DNA of 64,000 nt, from contig JACSRE010000381.1 in NCBI GenBank assembly GCA_014879945.1, positions 1 through 64,000 of the forward strand, given 5' to 3'. The notes beneath the pieces are model-generated. The model was not told where the DNA came from. It searched no databases and saw nothing but the letters and a program-made list of their open reading frames with translations. The position numbers and the translations under genes were made by a program. How positions within the stretch are numbered: position 1 is the first letter of the stretch; every line of letters starts with the position of its first letter. Of the stretch, positions 1-8,670 are shown piece after piece. This DNA comes from Myxococcus sp. (lineage in GTDB: Bacteria > Myxococcota > Myxococcia > Myxococcales > Myxococcaceae).

Positions 1-375
1 GCCGCCAGCTTCTCCACCGCCACTTGCGGAGCCCCCGGCTTCTCCACCGGCCGTTCCCCCCGCGGAGCCACCGGCCGTACCACCCGCAGTGGCGCCTCCA
101 GCCGCGCCGCCACCACCGACCCCTGAGAATCCCCCACCCGAGCCACCCGTAATGAGCACGCAGGTGTTGATCTGGCAGAGCTGATTCTGTGCGCACGCGC
201 GGCACGAGGCGCCGTTGCCGCCGCAGAAATCGACGCTGTTCCCCGTCCGGCACGTGCCGTTGAGGTCGCAACACCCCAGGCACGAGTCGGCGCACTTGCG
301 AGGCGGCGGTGAACACGACACCGCGCCGCCGAGGACCAACGAGAACGTCAACAACACGAGGCCGAGAGCGCGCAT
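1..375 (-). CDS. Cys-rich, Gly-rich lipoprotein (partial, runs off left edge)
   Basis: Open frame from ATG at 373-375 to the window edge (not in ORF track because no stop in window): MRALGLVLLTFSLVLGGAVSCSPPPRKCADSCLGCCDLNGTCRTGNSVDFCGGNG... then GG(A/T/S)-rich repeats; lipobox-like AVSC. Confidence 0.7.
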   Translation of the reverse strand, partial: MRALGLVLLTFSLVLGGAVSCSPPPRKCADSCLGCCDLNGTCRTGNSVDFCGGNGASCRACAQNQLCQINTCVLITGGSGGGFSGVGGGGAAGGATAGGTAGGSAGGTAGGEAGGSASGGGEAGG

Positions 376-484
376 GGGAATCCTCACGGCCCGACCCCCT
401 ACCACCACACCGGGTGCAACTTCATCGACGAGCGCCGCGCGCGACGCACTGGAGAGGCGCAGACCCGCACAGTACAAGTCGCGC

Positions 485-955
485 ATGACCCCGCAGCCCC
501 ACGCGCCTCAGCAGCCTCAGCCGCCTCGAAGCTGGTTCTCGAAGAACTGGGGGTGGGTGGTCGGCGGCGGCTGCCTGGTGCTGCTGCTCTGCTGCGGCGT
601 CTTGACGGCCATCGGCGCCTTCCTCTCGGCGCAGGAGCTCGACACCGCCCCCGGCCTCCCCACCACGGCGCCGTCAGCCGGGAGCGCGCGCGTAGACTGC
701 GGAACGCCCGGCCCCGACGGAGTGGACTGCGAGCTCAAGCGCACCTCGGGCACGACCGGCCTCGAGGCCTGCTGGGACCTGCACATCACCTGCGCCAACG
801 GGGGCGTGATGGTCGGCCACGCCTGCGGCACGCTCGGCGCGGGCCAGGCCCGGGGCACCGTCAACATGCCGGTGGCCGGCTTCTCGAATCAGGAGGGCTG
901 CGATGCGCCGAAGGCGGGCGCCGTGCAGGACCTCACCGTGCTGACCGAGGAGTGA
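485..955 (+). CDS. hypothetical single-TM protein with Cys-containing extracytoplasmic domain
   Basis: In-frame ATG at 485 (MTPQPHAPQQPQPPRSWFSKNWGWVVGGGCLVLLLCCGVLTAIGAF...); Pro/Gln-rich N-term, one TM. Confidence 0.6.
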   Translation: MTPQPHAPQQPQPPRSWFSKNWGWVVGGGCLVLLLCCGVLTAIGAFLSAQELDTAPGLPTTAPSAGSARVDCGTPGPDGVDCELKRTSGTTGLEACWDLHITCANGGVMVGHACGTLGAGQARGTVNMPVAGFSNQEGCDAPKAGAVQDLTVLTEE

Positions 956-975
956 AGCCGCCTGGCCGCGCGACG

Positions 976-1965
976 TCAGCGGCCCGCCTTCTCACCCACC
1001 GGCAGCCCCTGCGACTTCCGCAGTGAGGTGATGACGTCGTTGGCGATGGCCCGGAGCAGCGCGCGCTGCTGCGCCCGCTCGGCGTCCGAGGTGGCGACGG
1101 TGTTCGCGTTCAGGGTGAACCGGCTGCCGGCCAGGCTCTGCGGCGTCACCTCGGTCACCTCGCGGACCCGGTAGAAGTCCCGGCAGACGATGTCTTCGGG
1201 GGTGGGCCGCCGGACGACGCCGACGATGCCGCTGACGATGCCCATCACCGAGAGCGTCTCGTCGCTCTTGAAGTTGATGAACTGCTTGCCGCTCTCGCTC
1301 GTGTTCGCAGGCAGCGTCTTGCGGAAGAACCAATGCACGGTCCCGTCGTTGACGGTGACGAGCTTCACCGAAGCGCTGGCCGAGGCGAGCGTGGCCTGGC
1401 GCTGCTCGGCGCTCTTCGGGGCGTAGGCGTCGCGGCAGGACGTGGCCTTCTCGCGCGCGTTGCTGACGACCAGCGGCACCATCTGCTGGTTCGCGTCGGG
1501 CCCGAAGAACTCGACCAGCAGCTCATCGGAGCGCTCGGCCCCGACCACGGCGAGCGAGAGGGCGTCGACCTCGACGAGCGCGTCGATCTTCAGGGCCCGC
1601 GCCAGCTCGAGCGAGGTGCCCGTGACGGGCGGCTTGAGCGTCTGCCACGAGACGACCTTGAAGCCGCTGGCGGCGGCCTTCATCTCGAGCTCCGACATGA
1701 TGACGCCGCACTGGTTGCGAATCATCGACACGTCGGCGAGCGCGGAGTCGGCGGCCCCGAGCGAGCGGCACTCGGACGGCGGGAGGAAGGCGATGGTCGA
1801 CTCGGGCATCAGCACCGGCAGCCGGCTCCCCACCAGCACCTCTTCGCGCTCGACGGCGTTGACGTTCGAGACGCTGCTCGACAGGCGCGCGGCGGCCGTC
1901 GTGGAGCAGCCCGCGCCGAAGGCCAACACCAGCATGGCGGCGCACACCCGGGAATTCAGTTTCAT
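976..1965 (-). CDS. hypothetical lipoprotein
   Basis: MKLNSRVCAAMLVLAFGAGCSTTAAA lipobox; 329 aa. Confidence 0.75.
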   Translation of the reverse strand: MKLNSRVCAAMLVLAFGAGCSTTAAARLSSSVSNVNAVEREEVLVGSRLPVLMPESTIAFLPPSECRSLGAADSALADVSMIRNQCGVIMSELEMKAAASGFKVVSWQTLKPPVTGTSLELARALKIDALVEVDALSLAVVGAERSDELLVEFFGPDANQQMVPLVVSNAREKATSCRDAYAPKSAEQRQATLASASASVKLVTVNDGTVHWFFRKTLPANTSESGKQFINFKSDETLSVMGIVSGIVGVVRRPTPEDIVCRDFYRVREVTEVTPQSLAGSRFTLNANTVATSDAERAQQRALLRAIANDVITSLRKSQGLPVGEKAGR

Positions 1966-2041
1966 CCCCCCACCGTAGGGAGCGCGCCTCGCGGTCGTCC
2001 TACCTCGACTGGGGTACGCCGGTGGCGCCGCCCCCCCCCGC

Positions 2042-3610
2042 TCAATAGGCGGCAGACAGGCGCAGCCGCCCCAGGCCCACCGGGCCCATCGGCTTGCCGC
2101 CGGCGTCGCTCAGCGCCCCGCCCGGGAGCAGCAGGCCACCCTCGAGCACCGCGGTCACCGTCAGGCCGAAGTCGAACCGGTGCTTGATGGACGCGCCGAG
2201 GTCGAGCTCGGTGCCCAGCATTCCCGAGCCCAGGCCGTTCAAGAAGTTCACCGGCACGCCGCCCGCCAGCACGCGGGTGTTGAAGGGGTCGGTGAGGGGC
2301 GCGGTGGCGAACGCGAACAGCGGCCCGCCGTACACGTCGACGAGGTTGGCGAAGCGCACGCGCACGCGGGGGAAGACGTAGAAGGCGCCCGTCACCGCCC
2401 CGCCCGTCGGGAGCAGCGACACGCCCTCGGGCGCCACGCCCACCAGGTTCGCGTCGGCAGCCCGCCAGGCGCTGCGCGCGCTCTGCCAGCCGATGACCTG
2501 GTCGAACAGCACCAGGCCGACCTTGTAGTCACGGTCGAAGCGGAAGTTGGTGAGCTGGTCGTCGTAGGGGTTCGAGTCACCCGAGGCGAAGCCCGAGTCG
2601 AGCAGGAAGCCGAAGCGGCCCACCTTGTAGTTGGCCTTCACCACCGCGCCGAGCTGCCGCACCTGAATGAGCGGGTTCTCGGGGGTGCGCGTCTGGGTGG
2701 TGGTGCCGGTGATGCCCGCCACCTCGGCGCCGAGGTCGAGGGCGTCGAAGAAGCGCCACTGCGCCGAGGCGTCGATGACGAGCACGTCGGTGGAGCGCTC
2801 GCCGGTGATGGAGTTCAAGGGCCGCGAGCTGCGGTAGATGGCGAAGAGGCCGAGGTTGTTCTTCTCGTCCACGTTCAGCCGCACGCCGAAGATGCCCTGC
2901 AGCGCGCGGTCGCCGTCGTAGAGGTCGACGGTCGAGTCACGCACCACCAGGTCGAACGCGGCCACCGGCTCCACCGCGAGCCACCCGCCGCCCCACGACT
3001 TGAACGGCCGCGTCAGCAGCAGCGCGCGCGCGGCGAGCGAGCCGAAGTGCTGGTGCCCGAAGTCGCCGGGCTCGGCGTCGCGGGCGCCGGCGTTGGCCAG
3101 CATGCCGAGGCCGAAGTGGTTGGTCTGCAGCCCCAGCCGGGCCCCACCCCAGTCCCACCGGTACTCGAGGTACAGCTGCCGCAGCTCGGCCGGCTTGAGC
3201 GCCGGGAACGGCACCCGCGCCCCCACCAGGTTTCCACCCGGCGTCCCGTAGAGCGCGCCGGTGACGGCGTCGAACTCGGCCACCAACCCGAAGGCCCGGT
3301 AGCGCAGCTCGGGGTTGACGCGAATTCGCGACTCGATGGGCGTCGGCGACAGCCGGGTGCCGTCGGCGTCGAGCGGGAAGGCGTTGACGTACGAGCCGGC
3401 GAAGCGCACCGAGCCGTGCACCGAGGCCTTGAAGGCGGGCTCCTCGGCAGCCGCAGCGACCGCGACGCCCGCGTCGACCTCGACGGCGGTGGCGGGGGCG
3501 ACCGGATTGACGACCGCGGCCACCGGCTCGGCCACGCCCGCGTCCGGCTCCGACTCCTGGGCAGAAGACACAGACGCGATGACGAGGCTGAAGAAGACGC
3601 TCCGAGACAT
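2042..3610 (-). CDS. outer membrane beta-barrel/porin-like protein
   Basis: Internal ATG at 3610 gives signal peptide MSRSVFFSLVIASVSSAQ; alternating amphipathic strands. Confidence 0.6.
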   Translation of the reverse strand: MSRSVFFSLVIASVSSAQESEPDAGVAEPVAAVVNPVAPATAVEVDAGVAVAAAAEEPAFKASVHGSVRFAGSYVNAFPLDADGTRLSPTPIESRIRVNPELRYRAFGLVAEFDAVTGALYGTPGGNLVGARVPFPALKPAELRQLYLEYRWDWGGARLGLQTNHFGLGMLANAGARDAEPGDFGHQHFGSLAARALLLTRPFKSWGGGWLAVEPVAAFDLVVRDSTVDLYDGDRALQGIFGVRLNVDEKNNLGLFAIYRSSRPLNSITGERSTDVLVIDASAQWRFFDALDLGAEVAGITGTTTQTRTPENPLIQVRQLGAVVKANYKVGRFGFLLDSGFASGDSNPYDDQLTNFRFDRDYKVGLVLFDQVIGWQSARSAWRAADANLVGVAPEGVSLLPTGGAVTGAFYVFPRVRVRFANLVDVYGGPLFAFATAPLTDPFNTRVLAGGVPVNFLNGLGSGMLGTELDLGASIKHRFDFGLTVTAVLEGGLLLPGGALSDAGGKPMGPVGLGRLRLSAAY

Positions 3611-3701
3611 AGGCCCCCGCTCCGAAAGACGTGCAGGGGGGCGCGTGAACCACGGAGCGTCAGGCCACGCAAGGACTCGCGCCGACACGCCGCTTCATGC
3701 G

Positions 3702-4328
3702 ATGCGCCGCGGAATGGGAAAGCCGACCGGTCGGGCGAGGTGGCTGGCGCTGCTGCGCGGCATCAACGTGGGCGGCAACAACGTCATCTCGATGGCCGAC
3801 CTGCGGGCCTGCGTCGAGGCGCTGGGCTTCGCGGACGTCACGACCTTCATCCAGTCGGGCAACGTGCTCTTCAGCGGCCCGGCGAGGCAGGAGCGCGTGG
3901 TGAAGACGCTGGAGGCCGGGCTCGCTCGCCGGCTCGGCGGTGAGGTGAAGGTCGTGCTGCTGTCGCCTGCCGATCTGTCCCGCGTCGTCGCTGAGGCGCC
4001 GAAGGGCTTCGGCGCGGCGCCTGACCGCTACCGCTACGACGTCTTGTTCGTGCGCCCCACCGTCTCGCCGGCCGAGGTGCTCGCGCAGGTGCCGACCCGG
4101 CCGGGCGTCGACGCGGCCTGGTGCGGCTCGCGCGCCGTCTACTTCCGCCGGCTGACCAGCCGCGCCTCGCAGAGCCGCCTCTCGAAGCTGACGCAGCTGT
4201 CAGTCTACCGCGAGGTCACCCTTCGCAACTGGAACAGCACCACCCGGCTCGCGGCGCTGCTCAACGCTTCTTCTTCAGCGCCGCCTTCGCGAGGTTCTCG
4301 GCGACGCGCGCCTTCACCAACTGCGTGA
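3702..4328 (+). CDS. DUF1697 family protein
   Basis: ALLRGINVGGNNVISMADLRACVEALGFADVTTFIQSGNVLFSG signature of DUF1697; start 3702 or 3714. Confidence 0.8.
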   Translation: MRRGMGKPTGRARWLALLRGINVGGNNVISMADLRACVEALGFADVTTFIQSGNVLFSGPARQERVVKTLEAGLARRLGGEVKVVLLSPADLSRVVAEAPKGFGAAPDRYRYDVLFVRPTVSPAEVLAQVPTRPGVDAAWCGSRAVYFRRLTSRASQSRLSKLTQLSVYREVTLRNWNSTTRLAALLNASSSAPPSRGSRRRAPSPTA

Positions 4329-4677
4329 TGGCCTTCGCTGGCAGCTCGTCGTCGAGGTCGAAGCGCAGGGTGCCCTTGCCCGTCTGGAAGGCGGCGAGCG
4401 GGCCGGAGCGCGCCATCGACCGGCCTCCGTAGAGCGACACATGGTGCGCGTAGCCGCCGACGTGCACCAGCGGCCCCTCGAGCTGGAACGTCGGCACGCC
4501 GTAGCTCAGGCGCTCGGTGGCGCGCGGAGCGGCCTTGCGGACCAACGAACGAAGCTGCCTCACCTTTCGCCGCGACCTCAGCGGGAGCGCGGCGAGGTAC
4601 TGCGCGACCGTCTCGGGCTTTGCCATGCCGGGGTTGTGGTTCGCGACGCCGGCTAAGGTCAACTTGCCCGGCGTCAT
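4261..4677 (-). CDS. DUF1801 (YdhG-like) domain protein
   Basis: ETVAQYLAALPLRSRRKVRQLRSLVRKAAPRATERLSYGVPTF...; start may be internal at MAKPE. Confidence 0.7.
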   Translation of the reverse strand: MTPGKLTLAGVANHNPGMAKPETVAQYLAALPLRSRRKVRQLRSLVRKAAPRATERLSYGVPTFQLEGPLVHVGGYAHHVSLYGGRSMARSGPLAAFQTGKGTLRFDLDDELPAKAITQLVKARVAENLAKAALKKKR

Positions 4678-4751
4678 GACCGCTCACCCGCCGTCGATTC
4701 TCAGAACGCGCCTCGTGTGCGCGGGCGCGGACGAGAATACGCTGACACGAG

Positions 4752-6422
4752 ATGGGCGGCGCTTCGGACAGAGAGATGGGCGAAGCGGCGACCGCGCGGT
4801 TCCGCTTCGTCACCGCCCTGCTGCTGGCGACCGCGACGTTCTACATCGCCTTCTACCTGGCGGTGTTCTTCGCGCTCGGCTCGCCGCGCCTGCTCTACAT
4901 CACGGCGGTGACGGTGGGCCTGGCGGGCGCCGTCGCGCAGGCACGGCGGCTGAGCAGCCGCGGCCAGATGCAGCGGGCCGTGCTGCTGCTTGGCTACGCC
5001 CTGGCGGCGACCGCGGCGGTGGTGGCGCCCGTCTTCCCGGTGCTCTACCCGTTCCTGCTGTTGATGCCGCTGGCGTCAGGCGCGCTGGTAATCGGGTACG
5101 TCGAGGGTCCTCCGCTGCGCCGCTTCCTCGGGGTCTGCGGAGCGAGCGCGGTGATGACCGCGGTCGTCGGGGGCCTCGCCCCGCCCGAGACCGAGTTCAG
5201 CGGTTGGGTGACGCTGACCATCTTGCTGGGCGCGGTGGTGGTGGCGGTGGTCATCTTCCTCACCCTGCTGTGGCAGTCGAGCAGCCGCCTGCACGCCGCG
5301 TTGGCAGACCTGCGACAGGCCGACCGCTTCAAGGACGAGTTCCTCTCCTTGCTGGGGCACGAGCTGCGCACGCCCCTGTCATCGGTGTCGAACGCGAGCG
5401 CGCTGTTGCTCGACGGCAGCCAGGCGCCCGCCGCGCTGCCAGACATGATCCGCACCGAGGTGCAGCACATGACTCGGCTGCTCGACGACCTGCTCGACCT
5501 CTCGAAGGTCAAGCAGGGCAAGCTCACCCTGCAGCTGCGCGCGCTGGACCTGGCGGACGTGGTCGGCCGCGTCGTCGGCTCCGCGCGGACCCGGCTGACG
5601 CCCGCGTCTCCGTCGCTGAGCTTCGAGCCTTTCGAGGCGCCCTTGTGGGTGCTGGGCGACGAGGTGCGGCTGGTGCAGATCGCCACCAACCTCGTCGAGA
5701 ACGCGCTCAAGTACACCGCCCCCGAGGGCACCGTCAGCGTCCGGGTGGGGCGCGAGGGCGGCGCCGCGGTGCTCCGCGTGAGAGACACGGGCATGGGGCT
5801 GAGCCCCGAGCTGCTCGCGAAGGCGTTCGACCCGTTCGTGCAGGGCCCGCCGCTCCCCGGGAGGGTGTCGTTCGGCCTGGGCCTCGGCCTGGCGCTGGTG
5901 AAACACCTCGCCGGCCAACACGGCGGCGAGGTGCGCGCGCGCAGCGAGGGCAAGGGGCGCGGTGCGGAGTTCGAGTTCTCGTTGCCGACCATCGAAGCGC
6001 CCGCGCGCCTGGCCACCGAGCGCGAGCCTTCGGGCCCCGCGCGGCTGCGCTGCGGGAGAGTGCTGGTCGTCGATGACAACGCCAACGCGGCCACCACCCT
6101 CGCGCTCCTGGTGACCTCCTTCGGGTACGAGTCGAGGACGGCCAACGACGCGCCCGCGGCGCTCGAGGCGGTGCGGACCTGGAGCCCCGACGTGGCCGTC
6201 CTCGACCTCGGGCTCCCGACGATGGACGGCGCCACGCTCGGGGTCGAGCTGAAAGCCCACTCCACCCGCGCGCTCACCCTGCTGGCCGTCACCGGCTACG
6301 GCCAGGAGGAGCACCGCGCGCGCACCCGCGACGCTGGCTTCGACGCGCACTTCCTGAAACCGGTGGACCACCAGGCCCTCGCCGCGGCACTCGATGAGGC
6401 GCTCCAGCGGGCCGCGTCATGA
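4752..6422 (+). CDS. hybrid sensor histidine kinase with C-terminal receiver domain
   Basis: Multi-TM N-term, HisKA (LLGHELRTPLSSV), HATPase (N-box LVENALKYT, GLGLGLALVKHLAGQHGG), receiver VLVVDDNAN...LDLGLPTMDG...LKPVD. Confidence 0.9.
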   Translation: MGGASDREMGEAATARFRFVTALLLATATFYIAFYLAVFFALGSPRLLYITAVTVGLAGAVAQARRLSSRGQMQRAVLLLGYALAATAAVVAPVFPVLYPFLLLMPLASGALVIGYVEGPPLRRFLGVCGASAVMTAVVGGLAPPETEFSGWVTLTILLGAVVVAVVIFLTLLWQSSSRLHAALADLRQADRFKDEFLSLLGHELRTPLSSVSNASALLLDGSQAPAALPDMIRTEVQHMTRLLDDLLDLSKVKQGKLTLQLRALDLADVVGRVVGSARTRLTPASPSLSFEPFEAPLWVLGDEVRLVQIATNLVENALKYTAPEGTVSVRVGREGGAAVLRVRDTGMGLSPELLAKAFDPFVQGPPLPGRVSFGLGLGLALVKHLAGQHGGEVRARSEGKGRGAEFEFSLPTIEAPARLATEREPSGPARLRCGRVLVVDDNANAATTLALLVTSFGYESRTANDAPAALEAVRTWSPDVAVLDLGLPTMDGATLGVELKAHSTRALTLLAVTGYGQEEHRARTRDAGFDAHFLKPVDHQALAAALDEALQRAAS

Positions 6423-6494
6423 ACGTGGCGGCGCCGGCGCTCGCGGCGTGAAGGTGTGCTGGCTGGCGCGCTCGGGCCCAGTTACCCATGACGG

Positions 6495-8588
6495 GTGCGT
6501 TTGCAGTTGGTGCTCGGTGGCCTGGCGTTCTCTGCGTGTGTCTGCGGGACGCAGCGGGCGCCGCCCGAGATCGTCGCCGTCACGCCGTCGCGGGTCTCAC
6601 CGCGGAGCGCGAGCACCGTGCGCATCACCGGCTCCAACTTCGTGCGCGCCGCGCGGCTGCCGCTCGGGCCCGATGAGCCCGAGCTGCTCGACGCCTTCAC
6701 GGTCGCGCTGAACGCGCTCCAGCTCGACCCGTCGTCCATCCGGTTCATCGACGCGAACACCCTCGAGGTGACGGTCCCCGCAGGGCTGGAGCCCGGGCCC
6801 CGGGACGTCACCGTCACCACGCCTGCCGGTGACCGGGCGACCCTGCCTGGCGGCCTCACCGTGGTGCCCCTGGTGGAGTCGCAGTGCCGCGACGGCATCG
6901 ACGACGACCTCGACCTGCTGGTGGACTGTGAAGACCCCGACTGCCCACAGGCCTCGTGTCTGGCGCCTGATGCCGGTCCGCGCGATGCCGGCGCCCCAGA
7001 CGCCGGGCAGTCCGATGCAGGCGGGGACGACGCCGGCGCGGTCGATGCTGGCGAGGCAGAGGACGGTGGCGCGGACGCGGGCACCTCTGACGCGGGCACT
7101 GCCGACGCGGGCAGCTCCGACGCTGGCACTGCCGACGCTGGCACTGCCGACGCGGGCACTGCCGACGCGGGCACTGCCGACGCAGGCACCTCAGACGCAG
7201 GCACCTCAGACGCGGGCACTGCCGACGCGGGCACCTCCGACGCGGGCACTGCCGACGCGGGCACTGCCGACGCGGGCACCTCCGACGCGGGCGCCGCACC
7301 GGATGCCGGCGCGCAGTCCACCAACACCCCGCCCCTTGGGTGCCTCAGGGTTTCGCCCGCGAGCGTCCCCGCAGGCGGGGTGATCGTGCTCGACGCGACC
7401 TGCTCCCGCGATGAAGAGGACCCCGCGCCCGCCCTGCGCCTCCGCTTCCACCTCGGCGGTGACGCGGGCCTCCCCACCTCCTTCGGGCCGCTGCAGCGCG
7501 TGGCGCAGACCTTCTCGACCCCTGGCGTCTTCACCGTCACCGCCGAGGTGCGCGATGACGGAGGGCTGAGCGGCTACGCCTCGCGCGTGGTGGTGATCAC
7601 CGCCGGCGGCGCGTCGGAGGTCGTGGTGACGACGCCAGACGACGAGACGCTGCCCAACGGCACCACCTCGCTCCGCGAGGCCATCACCGCGGTCAACGCC
7701 GGCGCCGTGCCGCGCACCATTCGCTTCGACGGCGGCATGACGGTGCTGCTCAACACCTCACTCCCGGCGCTGACGGTCGCAGGCACGCAGCTCGTCGGCG
7801 GCGACGGCGTGACCATCAACTTCAAGAACAACTCCGGCTGCCTCTCGCTCAACAACTCCAACCAGACCGTGGTGGGCCTCGAGCTGCTCGACTGCTCCAG
7901 CTTCCCCTTGTCGGTGTCTGGCCTGGGCGCGCACATCGCCGACACCATCGTGCGGCCCGGCCTCAACGGCAGCACCAGCCAGGGCGTGCGCGTTCTGGGC
8001 GACGACGTCGTCTTCGGTCCGGGGAACGAGGTGGTCGGGTTCTCGTCGGGCACCGGCGTGAACGTCAGCGGCCAGACCGCCCGGCTGATCGGCTCACGCA
8101 TCTCGGGCAACGCGACCGGAGTCTCGGCGAACGCCTTCGCCGACGGCATTCAGGTGTACGGCTGTGTCTTCACCGCTAACACCTCGCGCGCGCTCTACCT
8201 CACGGGGGGGCAGACGCCGGGCCCGGTCGTCGTTCACAACACCTTCCACGGCAACCGCTACGGCGTGGAGTCGAACACCGGCCCCACCACGCTGGTGAAC
8301 AACCTCTTCACCTCGAACACCGACTGGGCCGTGTGGGGCGGCAGCTACGCGGCGCGCGAGCCCAACGGCTACTTCGCCAACGGCGGCAACTACAACCTCA
8401 CCAGCTCCGACGCCGGAATGATCGAGGGCGACCCGCGCTTCTTCGACGCCGGCGCGCTCGACCTCCGGCTGCGGCCCGGCAGCGTGATGATCGATCGCGG
8501 CGTTGACGCAGGGTTCGACACCAACGGCGCGGGGCCGGGCCTGTTCTTCGGGGCGGCGCCCGACCTGGGCGCCTTCGAGTCGCCCTGA
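6495..8588 (+). CDS. IPT/TIG + PKD-like + CSLREA/parallel beta-helix secreted protein with (DAGTx)n linker
   Basis: TIG-like ITGSNFVRAARLPL; PKD-like ...GVFTVTAEVRDDGG; TTSLREAITAVNAG; beta-helix NTFHGNRYGVESN; GTG start. Confidence 0.75.
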   Translation: MRLQLVLGGLAFSACVCGTQRAPPEIVAVTPSRVSPRSASTVRITGSNFVRAARLPLGPDEPELLDAFTVALNALQLDPSSIRFIDANTLEVTVPAGLEPGPRDVTVTTPAGDRATLPGGLTVVPLVESQCRDGIDDDLDLLVDCEDPDCPQASCLAPDAGPRDAGAPDAGQSDAGGDDAGAVDAGEAEDGGADAGTSDAGTADAGSSDAGTADAGTADAGTADAGTADAGTSDAGTSDAGTADAGTSDAGTADAGTADAGTSDAGAAPDAGAQSTNTPPLGCLRVSPASVPAGGVIVLDATCSRDEEDPAPALRLRFHLGGDAGLPTSFGPLQRVAQTFSTPGVFTVTAEVRDDGGLSGYASRVVVITAGGASEVVVTTPDDETLPNGTTSLREAITAVNAGAVPRTIRFDGGMTVLLNTSLPALTVAGTQLVGGDGVTINFKNNSGCLSLNNSNQTVVGLELLDCSSFPLSVSGLGAHIADTIVRPGLNGSTSQGVRVLGDDVVFGPGNEVVGFSSGTGVNVSGQTARLIGSRISGNATGVSANAFADGIQVYGCVFTANTSRALYLTGGQTPGPVVVHNTFHGNRYGVESNTGPTTLVNNLFTSNTDWAVWGGSYAAREPNGYFANGGNYNLTSSDAGMIEGDPRFFDAGALDLRLRPGSVMIDRGVDAGFDTNGAGPGLFFGAAPDLGAFESP
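7074..7283 (+). repeat. Tandem 15-bp repeat encoding DAGT(A/S), about 14 copies
   Basis: gacgcgggcactgcc / gacgcgggcacctcc units read directly. Confidence 0.9.
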
Positions 8589-8670
8589 CGCGGCGCCGCC
8601 GACCATCACCGCGTCAAGGTGTCGCAGCGCGCCGTTGCGTCGGGGGGCCCAGTTCACCTACGCCCCTCGC

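Noticed and set aside
2180-3943. 587-aa plus ORF
   Set aside because: Antisense to the OM beta-barrel gene; no motifs
4517-6076. 519-aa plus ORF overlapping the hybrid kinase
   Set aside because: Alternate frame of the histidine kinase (4752-6422), which has all catalytic boxes
7074-7283. Tandem repeat as a CRISPR-like array
   Set aside because: 15-bp units are contiguous without spacers and stay in frame as DAGTx codons
6482-7540. 352-aa minus ORF with ASAVPASEVP repeats
   Set aside because: Antisense reading of the DAGTx tandem repeat; no start context or partner domain
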